Positions 1 through 7,468 of a stretch of DNA of 64,000 bases are shown one piece after another; within the stretch, counting starts at the first letter, position 1, and each line of letters begins with the position of its first letter. The position numbers and the translations under genes were made by a program. The notes beneath the pieces are model-generated. The model was given only the letters and a program-made list of their open reading frames with translations, made no database searches and had not been told where the DNA came from. The stretch is from NCBI RefSeq assembly GCF_007744255.1, contig NZ_CP036267.1, positions 4,196,001 through 4,260,000 of the forward strand. Direction: 5' to 3'. Source of the DNA: Thalassoglobus polymorphus. Its GTDB lineage: Bacteria > Planctomycetota > Planctomycetia > Planctomycetales > Planctomycetaceae.

Positions 1-763
1 TCATACTTGAGAGCGACTCGCCCAGTCGATAGGCGTACGTCTTATGGTCTTCGCTCCTCGCACTCATTTTGTGAGCTTCGTCAACGATGACCAAATCCCA
101 GCGAGACCGCAGCAGGCTTTCGCGAGCATCCTCCACGATGGAAGCCCAAGAGACGGAAGTCACCGCCTGATCGCAATCCTGCCAAGGGTTCTGTCCATAG
201 TTCTCTCGGAGGACAGTACCACGGATCACCTTGAAGCTCTCGCGGAACTTGTCGGACATCTCCCGTTGCCACTGAAACGTCAGATTCGCCGGACAAACGA
301 TCAGTACTCGACGAACCAGACCACGAGCCTTCAGCTCTTTGAGCAGCAGCCCGGCCATGATTGTCTTACCGGCACCGGGATCGTCGGCCAGCAGGAAACG
401 GATGCGGGGAAGACGCAGAAAATAGCTATAAACGGCTTCGAGCTGGTGCGGCAATGGATCGACACGTGCGATCGAGAGCGAGAAAAACGGATCGTATTCG
501 TAAGCCAGTCCCAGTCGATGGGCTTCAACCCCGAGCCGGAACATACGAGCATCGCCATTGAATGGCTCTCGTTCAGCCGACACCCGCAACTGCGCCAACT
601 GTGCAGAAGTAAGAACGGGATCGTGTGTCATCCCGCTATTTCGGCCTCGGCCAATGACCTTGAGTGAAGTGCCCATCGGCATAGTGGCCAAAACCTCGAT
701 CGGCTCTGGCAATGTCGGCCCGGTAACGATACTGCCGATTCGGATTTGATTTACGACTGTCAT
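1..763 (-). CDS. SF2 (SNF2/HepA-type) helicase, N-terminal part only
   Basis: Only the first 254 codons are in the window; the gene runs leftward off base 1. About 100 residues of an N-terminal domain are followed by a Q-type entry (PLPHQLEAVYSYF, residues 104-116), a Walker A loop DDPGAGKT (127-134) and a DEAH box (228-231), which identify an SF2 ATPase that translocates on nucleic acid. The ATG at 763 lies 22 bases after the stop of a small HTH gene, so the two are probably one transcript. Large helicases with this kind of opening stand, as known from the family, at the head of defence operons (DISARM DrmD, or sets with DUF1156 methylase and DUF499 ATPase). Which of these applies cannot be decided here because the partners lie outside. 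Confidence 0.85.
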   Translation of the reverse strand, partial: MTVVNQIRIGSIVTGPTLPEPIEVLATMPMGTSLKVIGRGRNSGMTHDPVLTSAQLAQLRVSAEREPFNGDARMFRLGVEAHRLGLAYEYDPFFSLSIARVDPLPHQLEAVYSYFLRLPRIRFLLADDPGAGKTIMAGLLLKELKARGLVRRVLIVCPANLTFQWQREMSDKFRESFKVIRGTVLRENYGQNPWQDCDQAVTSVSWASIVEDARESLLRSRWDLVIVDEAHKMSARSEDHKTYAYRLGESLSSM

Positions 764-785
764 TGACGTTCTTGCCCGTAGGTTA

Positions 786-998
786 TTACTTGGCCTTATG
801 CTTCTCTCTTGTGGCTGACTCCGCTGTTTCACGAAGGAAGTCCTCCAAGTCGGATCGTTTGAACAATCGGTAACCGTTGGCGGGATTGCGGTGGCAAGGA
901 ATTTTGCCAGATTCTCCGTACTTTCTCAGGGTCGTCTGCGAGACGCCGAGAATCTCCGCAGCCTCGGCGGTCTTTACGTAATCATTCAGTTTTTCCAT
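786..998 (-). CDS. Excisionase/MerR-like HTH protein (70 aa)
   Basis: A 70-residue DNA-binding protein. Residues 8-60 form a MerR/excisionase-type winged helix: TAEAAEILGVSQTTLRKYGESG is the helix-turn-helix, and NGYRLFKRSDLEDFL is the typical wing plus last helix. Size and architecture match small transcriptional regulators and recombination directionality factors. It sits directly upstream of the helicase in the same direction and probably regulates that operon; a role as excisionase is the alternative. About 100 bases to its right lies a perfect inverted repeat (1103-1131) that could be its operator and would control both directions. The binding target is inference. Confidence 0.8.
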   Translation of the reverse strand: MEKLNDYVKTAEAAEILGVSQTTLRKYGESGKIPCHRNPANGYRLFKRSDLEDFLRETAESATREKHKAK

Positions 999-1102
999 CG
1001 CTTAGTACCTTCGATGCGTGGCAGAAACGGCCCCGTTCGATCATGACACAGTCTAGCAAAGTCTACACCCCATCGGTAGCGGACGGAGCATTAGTCTATG
1101 CG

Positions 1103-1131
1103 CCAGGTTGGACACGATCTGTCCAACCTGG
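1103..1131. promoter_or_regulatory. Perfect 12-bp inverted repeat, probable operator
   Basis: CCAGGTTGGACA (1103-1114), five bases, then its exact complement (1120-1131). It lies in the divergent gap between the minus-strand HTH/helicase genes and the plus-strand DUF1257 operon, where a shared operator is expected. The arms are too short of T residues afterwards to be a terminator. Confidence 0.65.
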
Positions 1132-1223
1132 ACCGGCTGGTTGCTGAATTGGAGCAAAAAACGCGGCAAGTACCTTGATGCCCCTGGCATAGCTCTGGGA
1201 ACTCGCTTCTCAGGCTCTCGCTG

Positions 1224-1264
1224 CCCCGTGCGAACCGACTTTGACCGGTTCGTGCGGGGTTTTT
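1224..1264 (+). terminator. Strong leader terminator/attenuator before the DUF1257 gene
   Basis: A perfect 14-bp stem (1224-1237 with 1246-1259), 8-base loop, followed directly by five T. It ends 60 bases before the DUF1257 start and begins about 90 bases after the operator-like repeat, so a transcript starting between them would end here as a short leader RNA unless read through. It could be an attenuator, the end of a small RNA, or a shield against upstream transcription. Confidence 0.75.
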
Positions 1265-1324
1265 CTCGTTTCGGGGCCGGTGGTCGGTCCTGCGTTTGTT
1301 TTCTGTAACTCGGAGGATCAAGCC

Positions 1325-1693
1325 TTGTCGCACATCGTTTCGATTCAAACAGAAGTTCGTGATCCTGTCGCCATTCGGTCGGCGTGTGATCGACTCAAGC
1401 TGCCAGAGCCGGTCTTTGGTCAGGTGAAGCTGTTCAGCAACTCGGCAACAGGCTGGGCTGTGCAGTTGCCGGAGTGGCGGTATCCGGTTGTGGCCGACGT
1501 CAACACCGGCAAGCTCGCCTACGACAATTACAACGGTCGCTGGGGTGAGCAAAAGCAGCTCGATCGGTTCCTTCAGGGATATGCGGTCGAGAAAGCCAAG
1601 ATCGAAGCCCGCAAGAAAGGACACTCGGTTATCGAGCAGCCTCTGGAAGATGGCTCGATCAAGCTGACCGTGAGCGTCGGAGGTGCTGCATGA
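1325..1693 (+). CDS. DUF1257 (Ycf35-like) protein
   Basis: 122 residues with TTG start at 1325, chosen because a GGAGG box lies at 1311-1315; a longer reading frame from 1241 would run through the leader terminator. The opening SHIVSIQTEVRDPVAI and the central WAVQLPEWRYPVVADVNTG match the DUF1257 family, whose chloroplast/cyanobacterial member is Ycf35. Biochemical function is unknown. The stop overlaps the next start (ATGA at 1690), so it is translationally coupled to the DUF2997 gene; these two families often occur together, and here they are joined to a Ycf46-like ATPase. Confidence 0.85.
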   Translation: MSHIVSIQTEVRDPVAIRSACDRLKLPEPVFGQVKLFSNSATGWAVQLPEWRYPVVADVNTGKLAYDNYNGRWGEQKQLDRFLQGYAVEKAKIEARKKGHSVIEQPLEDGSIKLTVSVGGAA

Positions 1694-1884
1694 GCAAGAC
1701 CATCGAAATCACCGTCCTGCCCAATGGGCAGACCAAAGTGGAAACCAAAGGCTTCGTCGGCTCGGAGTGTCGACAGGCCAGTCAGTTCATCGAGAAGGCG
1801 CTGGGGCAGCAGACTGATGAAGTCCTCAAGGCTGAGTTTCATCAATCGGCCTCGCGTCAGCAGCCTGTGCAGGAAGGAGGTTGA
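1690..1884 (+). CDS. DUF2997 protein (64 aa)
   Basis: A small protein of 64 residues. The pattern KTIEITVLPNGQTKVETKGF followed by a GSEC and a C-terminal acidic helix (ALGQQTDEVLKAEFH) is that of the DUF2997 family, which is usually next to DUF1257. The cysteine at residue 28 is the only one. The start overlaps the DUF1257 stop by four bases. Function is unknown; constant pairing suggests that the two proteins act together. Confidence 0.8.
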   Translation: MSKTIEITVLPNGQTKVETKGFVGSECRQASQFIEKALGQQTDEVLKAEFHQSASRQQPVQEGG

Positions 1885-1886
1885 CC

Positions 1887-2129
1887 GTGATCAAAGTCCG
1901 ACGCCGTGTCCTGCGCCCGCAAAGTTCTGACGCGGAATCCCGTCGTCACCAGCGAAGGCTTCAAAAGAAACAGGATCAACTCACCAAAGAGCGTGAATCC
2001 CTCAAACGCTGGATGTCGCGGTTGAAGCGAGCATTCCACGCGATGGAGAAGCTGCAATCCAAGATCGCTCGACTCGAACGACAGGTTGAGCAGCTTGAAG
2101 TCGAACCGACCGAGATCGCTCCCGAATAA
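1887..2129 (+). CDS. Basic coiled-coil protein (80 aa)
   Basis: 80 residues from GTG 1887, six bases after a perfect AGGAGG-type box (1875-1880); a TTG at 1881 is possible but too close to the box. The N-terminal half is very basic (KVRRRVLRPQ); residues 18-75 form a continuous heptad-rich helix (LTKERESLKRWMSRLKRAFHAMEKLQSKIARLERQVEQLE split over several turns), so it should be an extended coiled coil. No known family recognised. It lies between DUF2997 and the AAA+ gene in the same transcript and could be an adaptor or a subunit for the ATPase. Confidence 0.75.
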   Translation: MIKVRRRVLRPQSSDAESRRHQRRLQKKQDQLTKERESLKRWMSRLKRAFHAMEKLQSKIARLERQVEQLEVEPTEIAPE

Positions 2130-2170
2130 CAGCCCCATCTTTTTATTCAACACTCAACAGGAGTCTGTGT

Positions 2171-3649
2171 ATGTCACTGACTGAACGGCTTGCTGAATAC
2201 GTACGCGCGTGTTTCACCGGCATTTGGATTGAGAGCCACGAGCATCAAGATGCTCTGGTGGCGATCGCGCAGTTGTGTCGTCAGGAAGACTGGCGGCTCG
2301 CCACGTGGGACATCGAACAAGGACTGAAAGTCCCCGGTGCTGAGATCGAAGGAACAGGCAACGATCCGTTGGCAGCGATTCGCGCCGTCAACTCGCTGGT
2401 CACGCCGGACGGAACGGCAATCCTGGTACTTCAAAACTTCCACCGGTTCCTGCAATCGGCGGAGATCGTGCAGGCGATCGCCCAGCAGATTATCGCAGGC
2501 AAGCAGAACCGGACGATTCTCGTGGTGCTGGCTCCCGTCGTGCAGTTGCCGATCGAACTCGAAAAGTTGTTTGTCGTCGTCGAGCATGAACTCCCTGACC
2601 GTGAGCAACTGGGCGAGATCGCTCGCGGGATCGCGACCGAAGATTCCGAACTGCCGGACGGCCCGGAGCTGGAAACGGTTCTGGATGCCGCCGCCGGTTT
2701 GACTCGGATGGAAGCTGAGAACGCCTTCAGCCTGTCACTGGTTCGGCATGGTCGCGTGACGCCCGACGCAGTCTGGGAATTGAAAACTCAGACGTTGAAG
2801 AAATCGGGTTCACTCGAACTGCATCGAGGTCAGGATGACTTCAGCAGCCTCGGCGGATTGTCGGCATTGAAGTCGTTCTGCAAACGAGCACTGTTACAAC
2901 CTAGCCGGGGAGATGAACGACGCCGACCGCGAGGCGTGCTATTGCTGTCACCGCCTGGTTGCGGCAAATCGCAGTTCTGCAAAGCGCTCGGTAAAGAAAT
3001 TGGAAGACCTGTGCTGATTCTGGACGTCGGCAGTCTGATGGGGTCGCTCGTCGGGCAGTCGGAGGAACGAACTCGGCAGGCGCTGCACATTGTCGATGCG
3101 ATGGCACCCTGCGTGTTGATGATCGACGAGATTGAGAAAGCCTTCGCCGGTGTGAACTGCAACGGTGACTCGGGCGTGTCGTCACGCATGTTCGGGACGT
3201 TCCTAAGCTGGCTCAACGATCACTCGTCAGACGTCTTTGTCGTCTGCACGGCGAATGATGTGTCCAGGCTCCCGCCTGAGTTCGGTCGCAGCGAGCGGTT
3301 CGATGGCATTTTCTTCCTTGACCTTCCCGCTCGTGAGGAGAAGGACGCGATCTGGAACATCTATCTGACGTTGTTCGAGATCGACCGCGACCAGCGGATG
3401 CCCGACGACAACGACTGGACCGGAGCGGAGATCAAAGCCTGCTGTCGACTGTCGGCACTGCTCGATGTTCCCTTGGTTCAAGCCGCGCAGAACGTGGTGC
3501 CCATCGCGATGACGGCCAATGAAAGCGTGGACCGCTTGCGAAAGTGGGCCAGCGGTCGCTGCCTGTCGGCTAATCAGCCTGGCATCTACGAATCCGGCAA
3601 GGCGTCGAAGCAGCGTCGTCGCGTGAGCCGCAATCCATCCAACAACTGA
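2171..3649 (+). CDS. Ycf46-like AAA+ ATPase
   Basis: 492 residues. The N-terminal 210 residues form the sensor-type domain typical of Ycf46; the AAA+ module follows with Walker A PPGCGKS (261-267), Walker B VLMIDEIEKAF (315-325), the family signature SSRMFGTFLSWL (337-348) and an arginine-finger region GRSERFDG (372-379). These match the cyanobacterial and plastid Ycf46 family of soluble ATPases with unknown client. It has no FtsH-type membrane segment or protease domain. It follows DUF1257 (Ycf35-like), so two proteins known separately from plastid genomes meet in one mobile operon. The C-terminal basic tail (SKQRRRVSRN) might bind nucleic acid. A remodelling role is inference. Confidence 0.85.
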   Translation: MSLTERLAEYVRACFTGIWIESHEHQDALVAIAQLCRQEDWRLATWDIEQGLKVPGAEIEGTGNDPLAAIRAVNSLVTPDGTAILVLQNFHRFLQSAEIVQAIAQQIIAGKQNRTILVVLAPVVQLPIELEKLFVVVEHELPDREQLGEIARGIATEDSELPDGPELETVLDAAAGLTRMEAENAFSLSLVRHGRVTPDAVWELKTQTLKKSGSLELHRGQDDFSSLGGLSALKSFCKRALLQPSRGDERRRPRGVLLLSPPGCGKSQFCKALGKEIGRPVLILDVGSLMGSLVGQSEERTRQALHIVDAMAPCVLMIDEIEKAFAGVNCNGDSGVSSRMFGTFLSWLNDHSSDVFVVCTANDVSRLPPEFGRSERFDGIFFLDLPAREEKDAIWNIYLTLFEIDRDQRMPDDNDWTGAEIKACCRLSALLDVPLVQAAQNVVPIAMTANESVDRLRKWASGRCLSANQPGIYESGKASKQRRRVSRNPSNN

Positions 3650-3691
3650 CCTGGCTCGCTGGGTCATTACCCATTCACTGAAAGAGGTTCT

Positions 3692-4171
3692 ATGTCTAAC
3701 AAGGAGAAGCATTGGTACCAGGACGGTGGAACCGTCTTCTCGATTATTGTCATGCTGACTCTCCTCTCAATCTGGGGAAGTCGATTCTGGCAGCACGAGA
3801 AAGAACAGCAAAAAGCTCCCGCGATCGCCCTGAATGCAGGTCGCCTGGATGTTTCACCTGACGGCGAGCCCGTTTTGCATTTGAGGTTCTGGCATGTGCA
3901 TCCCGGCGCCCTGAGGAATGGACGTCTGACCGTCATTGTTGACTATCCCGGAGTCAAAACCGGCGAAGGTCTACGCATTCACGCATTCGATACCTGGGAA
4001 CCGAATGAGGACCACACTGTCACCTGGGACGTACCGCTACCCGGATACGACCTCAAACAGCGTGTTCCAGTTCGTGTCCGACTGGAAGCTGAGAACGCCC
4101 GCTCGTTTGCCTACACCCAGGTCTGGCTCGGAACTGGGTGGGTCGAAGACGAGGTGAGCATTTCCGAGTGA
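3692..4171 (+). CDS. Single-pass membrane protein with extracytoplasmic beta domain
   Basis: 159 residues. One membrane segment (FSIIVMLTLLSIWGSRFW, about residues 16-33) follows a short cytoplasmic start; the remaining 125 residues are beta-rich, with alternating hydrophobic residues and a DYPGVKTGEGLRIHAFD core, and should lie outside the membrane. No family recognised. RBS AAAGAGG precedes ATG 3692. It follows the AAA+ gene by 42 bases and is closed by a terminator-like hairpin at 4201-4234, so it is probably the last gene of that sub-operon. Confidence 0.8.
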   Translation: MSNKEKHWYQDGGTVFSIIVMLTLLSIWGSRFWQHEKEQQKAPAIALNAGRLDVSPDGEPVLHLRFWHVHPGALRNGRLTVIVDYPGVKTGEGLRIHAFDTWEPNEDHTVTWDVPLPGYDLKQRVPVRVRLEAENARSFAYTQVWLGTGWVEDEVSISE

Positions 4172-4200
4172 TTTCAATCACATCCCAATTTGGAGTTCGA

Positions 4201-4234
4201 CGCCGCTCAGTCTTCGCAGGCTGAGTGGCGTTTT
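4201..4234 (+). terminator. Terminator-like hairpin
   Basis: CGCCGCTCAG and CTGAGTGGCG (4201-4210, 4221-4230) pair with one G-U, followed by TTTT. It stands in the spacer just before the ribosome binding site of the gene at 4261. Confidence 0.65.
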
Positions 4235-4260
4235 CGTTTCAACAATCAAAGGAGAAGTCA

Positions 4261-5214
4261 GTGAGCACCGTGCTTGAGAACAATAACGACACACAACACA
4301 TCCAAACACAACTTGCGGCTCGACGGATGCGGGCCACCATGGCGGCGATCAAAGTGGTCTTCACCTGGCTGGGGACGACAAAAACGCTGTCCACCGATCA
4401 GAAGATCGTCGCAGCAGATGTCTTCGGCGCGGATGGTGCTTCCATCAGTGCTTCCAAACGCTTGCTGGACCCGAAACATCCTGCGCTCGCCGCCGTGACG
4501 AAGATCAAAGGGCGAGTCACCAAGTTCTGGAAGGACAATAGTCTGCCATTTCCCGAAGGAGGCATTCGGCTGATTCGTCACGATCAGATTGCCGAGTTCG
4601 ACGAGACTCTCAATCGGTTCCGTTCCGAACTTGATGGTGCCGTTGTGGAACTTGAACGGCACTACGATGAGATGCGGTCGGCGGCTCGTGAGCGGTTGGG
4701 CTCGTTGTTCAATCCCAGCGACTATCCGACGACGTTGATTGGTGCGTTCGGCATCGAGCATTCGTTCCCGGCTGTGGAAGCTCCTGAGTATCTGCGTCAG
4801 CTCAACCCGGAAGTTTATCGGCAAGAGTGTGACCGTGTGCAGGCTCGATTCACCCAAGCCGTCGAGCAGGCCGAGCAGATGTTCTTCGAGCAACTTGCAG
4901 GTTTGGTGGATCACCTGGTCGAACGCATGTCCGGCACGGAAGATGGCAAACCGAAGACGTTCCGCGACACCACGGTGGATAATCTGAACGAGTTCTTCGC
5001 TCGGTTCCGCCAGCTGAACATCGGCGGAAATACGGAACTTGAAGAACTTGTGGAGCGTGCTGAGTCGATCGTCAGCGGCGTGGAGCCTCAGCACCTGCGG
5101 GACAACGCGTCCCTGCGGCAGCACATCGCCACGCAGATGTCGACCGTGCAAGCCAATCTCGACGGTCTCCTCGTTGATCGTCCTCGCCGGAACATTCAGC
5201 GACGGCCGCGTTGA
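4261..5214 (+). CDS. DUF3150-like protein
   Basis: 317 residues from GTG 4261, seven bases after GGAG (4251-4254). The order of features, a short variable start, VFTWLGTTKTLSTDQK, a conserved SASKRLLDPKHPAL segment, and then a mainly helical body with a central FNPSDYPT, resembles DUF3150 proteins, which in other bacteria are encoded beside MoxR/CbbQ-type AAA+ ATPases and VWA proteins. Here the AAA+ neighbour is Ycf46-like and no VWA gene is present. Two long helices (120-150 and 180-230) could form coiled coils. The family call is by pattern only; a phage-type structural protein is the other reading. Confidence 0.65.
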   Translation: MSTVLENNNDTQHIQTQLAARRMRATMAAIKVVFTWLGTTKTLSTDQKIVAADVFGADGASISASKRLLDPKHPALAAVTKIKGRVTKFWKDNSLPFPEGGIRLIRHDQIAEFDETLNRFRSELDGAVVELERHYDEMRSAARERLGSLFNPSDYPTTLIGAFGIEHSFPAVEAPEYLRQLNPEVYRQECDRVQARFTQAVEQAEQMFFEQLAGLVDHLVERMSGTEDGKPKTFRDTTVDNLNEFFARFRQLNIGGNTELEELVERAESIVSGVEPQHLRDNASLRQHIATQMSTVQANLDGLLVDRPRRNIQRRPR

Positions 5215-5225
5215 AGGAGGTCTAC

Positions 5226-5471
5226 GTGCAACTACTCATAGAACCTTCCGGCAACTGTCGCTGCGTTTATTCAGAAGCGATTGATGTCCGGCAGATCGGC
5301 GAAGCCAGCATCCGCCGTGGTTCACATGTTGAACCGACGGCGGATGGTCAATGGACTGCCGATCTCTCGCCCGTAAACGGTCCAAGTCTGGGACCGTTCT
5401 CAACGCGCTCCGAGGCACTCGATGCCGAAGTGGAATGGTTGCTCGAACACTGGCTGACGCCTGGCGCGTAA
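5226..5471 (+). CDS. Small conserved hypothetical protein (81 aa)
   Basis: 81 residues from GTG 5226, five bases after AAGGAGG (5214-5220); the box itself starts inside the stop region of the previous gene. The protein opens MQLLIEPSGNCRCVYSEAID and has a repeated theme of Asp/Pro turns ending in GPFSTRSEALDAEVEWLLEHW, a short basic-acidic C-terminal helix. I associate this pattern with small proteins of planctomycete mobile elements but know no function. A hairpin (5520-5543) follows. Confidence 0.7.
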   Translation: MQLLIEPSGNCRCVYSEAIDVRQIGEASIRRGSHVEPTADGQWTADLSPVNGPSLGPFSTRSEALDAEVEWLLEHWLTPGA

Positions 5472-5519
5472 CAACAACCTGATCTCAGCCTCGCAGCGTG
5501 CGGGGCGGCTGTATCTCAA

Positions 5520-5555
5520 CGGCCGCCCTATGTTGGGCGGTCGTTCTACCTTTTT
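5520..5555 (+). terminator. Terminator-like hairpin
   Basis: CGGCCGCCC and GGGCGGTCG pair across a six-base loop (5520-5528, 5535-5543); a T-rich tract with five T follows at 5551. It again lies immediately before the next ribosome binding site. Confidence 0.6.
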
Positions 5556-5570
5556 CCAGGAATTGAACGA

Positions 5571-5792
5571 ATGACTCAAGTAGAGATCGACAATGCCGTG
5601 GCTGAGGTCACCGGCGAAACACTGTGCGACGTTCGCCGTATTGGATTCAGTATTGCAGACCCACTCGAAGTGTGTTTCGACCCCGAACCTGACGACCTGC
5701 CTCCCAACATTATCGACTGGGATGAACTGGAACTGGAACGCAACTACGCCATGTACCCCATGCGTCGCGATCGCCGACGTTGGGCTGCCTGA
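5571..5792 (+). CDS. Small acidic hypothetical protein (73 aa)
   Basis: 73 residues, ATG 5571 with GGAA box upstream. An N-terminal helix (VEIDNAVAEVTGET) is followed by an acidic, proline-rich middle (DPEPDDLPPNIIDWDELE) and a basic end (RRDRRRW). No family recognised; the acidic middle would suit a protein that mimics or contacts DNA-binding proteins, but this is speculation. Its stop overlaps the next start (TGATG at 5790-5794), so the two are coupled. Confidence 0.7.
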   Translation: MTQVEIDNAVAEVTGETLCDVRRIGFSIADPLEVCFDPEPDDLPPNIIDWDELELERNYAMYPMRRDRRRWAA

Positions 5793-6019
5793 TGGCAGCA
5801 GGCAAGGATTCCAAACGCCGACAACTCGATGAGTTCTATGCGAGCTACACCGTGTTCGTCGGCGTGCTTTGTTTTGCCGCATTCTTCCTGTTTGGCTGGG
5901 AGATTATCCTCACCTGGATCTTCTTCCGGTCAGGTATGCGGCTCTTTCATGACGTGATGACCGATTCGCCGGTGTCACGTCCACCACCAACCCAACACAA
6001 GAGGAGGTGCCGTGATTGA
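5792..6019 (+). CDS. Small membrane protein (75 aa)
   Basis: 75 residues from ATG 5792, overlapping the previous stop. Residues 20-47 (YTVFVGVLCFAAFFLFGWEI and on to WIFF) form one long or two short membrane segments; both ends are basic. No family recognised. It overlaps the clamp-like gene by eight bases and is therefore coupled to it. Confidence 0.65.
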   Translation: MAAGKDSKRRQLDEFYASYTVFVGVLCFAAFFLFGWEIILTWIFFRSGMRLFHDVMTDSPVSRPPPTQHKRRCRD

Positions 6020-7376
6020 ACTCACCCGCAAACAGATTCATCTCATCCGCTCAACGATTCGGCAGGCCCTTGGAATCACCTCAGCGCGTCGGGCACCGAT
6101 TGTCACGTTTCGAGCAACTCCAGTCGGGCTGCTGATTCAGTCCTTCTCGGACAACATCGCGGTTGAACATCGCATCGAAGGCGATTTCCGCCCCAGCGTT
6201 ATCACGTTGCCCTATGAAGCGCTACAAGCCTGCGAAGGCAAACGGAACGATCAAGTCTGCATCCAGCGCGATGGTGACACGATCACAGTTCAATGGCTCG
6301 ATGGCGGCATTCCCCAAACCGCTCAGTACAACCATGCCGAGCCGGTCGAAGTTCCCGAAGCACCAACAGAACTCACGGGCATCGACCGCGAGTTTATCCC
6401 GGCGATGGCGGAAGCCGTCGCAACGACCGACAACGAATCGTCGCGTTTCGCGCTGAGTTGCGTTCGACTGCGCGGCTCGGACGGCCAGATTGCCGCCACG
6501 GACGGACGTCAGGCATTGATGTACTCGGGATTCTCATTCCCTTGGAATGACGATGTTCTGGTTCCCGCCACGAAGGCATTCAGCTCCAAAGCCTTCAGTT
6601 ACGCCGCCGACGTGATGATTGGGCAATCCGACGACTGGGTTTCGGTTCAGGCAGACAGTTGGACGCTATATCTGAAGATCGAGAAGGAAGCTCGCTTTCC
6701 CAACGTGGACGATCATGTTCCGGCTGTCGATGCCGCCACATCCACAATGATCCTCGCTGATACGGATGCCGATTTCCTGACCCAAGCCTCTCGAAAACTC
6801 CCGGCTGCCTCGGAGTTCAATGCGCCGGTCACTGTTGACCTCAATGGCTCGGTGGCGATCCGATCCAAGAGTGCGGACCAGGACGTCGGCACCGAACTCG
6901 TCCTCTGCAACTCGCAACGCTCGGGTGTGGAACTGCGTTTCAACACGAATCGTGATTATCTCCGCCGGGCGGCGTCGCTCGGGTTTCGACAGATTTATCT
7001 GCAAACAGCGGAATCCCCCGCATTCTGTCGTGACGACCGGCGCTCATACATCTGGGCATTGCTTGGAAAAGACGGGGCGATCGCCCCCGACGCGCAGCTC
7101 ACTCGCATCGAGTCGCCATGCGATTCACCAAAACGATTGACACAAAGAAGGACCACAATCCCCATGCCAGACACGAAACGTCCCACATCGCCCCGATCTC
7201 ACGCCGAGAAACCTGCCAGCGTGCTGGCAAAGGCCGAGGCTCTGCGTGATTCGCTGAGCCAAGCGCTGACTGACACTCGCGAATTGATCTCCGCGATCAA
7301 AGCAAAGCGAAAGCAGAACCGGCTCGTAGAGACCACACTCCGGTCGCTCAAGCAACTGGAGAACATCGGCGCGTAG
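6012..7376 (+). CDS. DNA sliding-clamp-like (DnaN-fold) protein
   Basis: 454 residues. Residues 1-340 repeat the beta-clamp pattern: VTFRATPVGLLIQS, VITLPYEALQAC, and the signature-like stretch TDNESSRFALSCVRL followed by AATDGRQAL, which matches the second clamp domain of DnaN. A third domain can be traced to about residue 345. The last 110 residues are an added tail, basic and then helical (VLAKAEALRDSLSQALTDTR), not found in ordinary clamps. It would encircle DNA and tether polymerase or nuclease. The neighbouring RecB-type nuclease and the broken primase suggest a replication/repair module. Similarity is by pattern and is weaker than for a chromosomal clamp. Confidence 0.65.
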   Translation: MIELTRKQIHLIRSTIRQALGITSARRAPIVTFRATPVGLLIQSFSDNIAVEHRIEGDFRPSVITLPYEALQACEGKRNDQVCIQRDGDTITVQWLDGGIPQTAQYNHAEPVEVPEAPTELTGIDREFIPAMAEAVATTDNESSRFALSCVRLRGSDGQIAATDGRQALMYSGFSFPWNDDVLVPATKAFSSKAFSYAADVMIGQSDDWVSVQADSWTLYLKIEKEARFPNVDDHVPAVDAATSTMILADTDADFLTQASRKLPAASEFNAPVTVDLNGSVAIRSKSADQDVGTELVLCNSQRSGVELRFNTNRDYLRRAASLGFRQIYLQTAESPAFCRDDRRSYIWALLGKDGAIAPDAQLTRIESPCDSPKRLTQRRTTIPMPDTKRPTSPRSHAEKPASVLAKAEALRDSLSQALTDTRELISAIKAKRKQNRLVETTLRSLKQLENIGA

Positions 7377-7405
7377 TCGTCACCAATCATCGCAATACCA
7401 GCATG

Positions 7406-7440
7406 GCCCGGTTTCATCCACGGATGATGCCGGGCTGTTT
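7406..7440 (+). terminator. Terminator-like hairpin
   Basis: GCCCGG (7406-7411) pairs with CCGGGC (7430-7435), with an inner stem TTCATCC/GGATGA, then GTTTTC. It separates the clamp-like gene from the next ribosome binding site. Confidence 0.6.
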
Positions 7441-7468
7441 TCTTACCCACCAATGAGGAGGCATCCAC

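Noticed and set aside
44-667. A 207-codon plus-strand frame
   Set aside because: Antisense to the helicase, which has clear Walker A and DEAH motifs.
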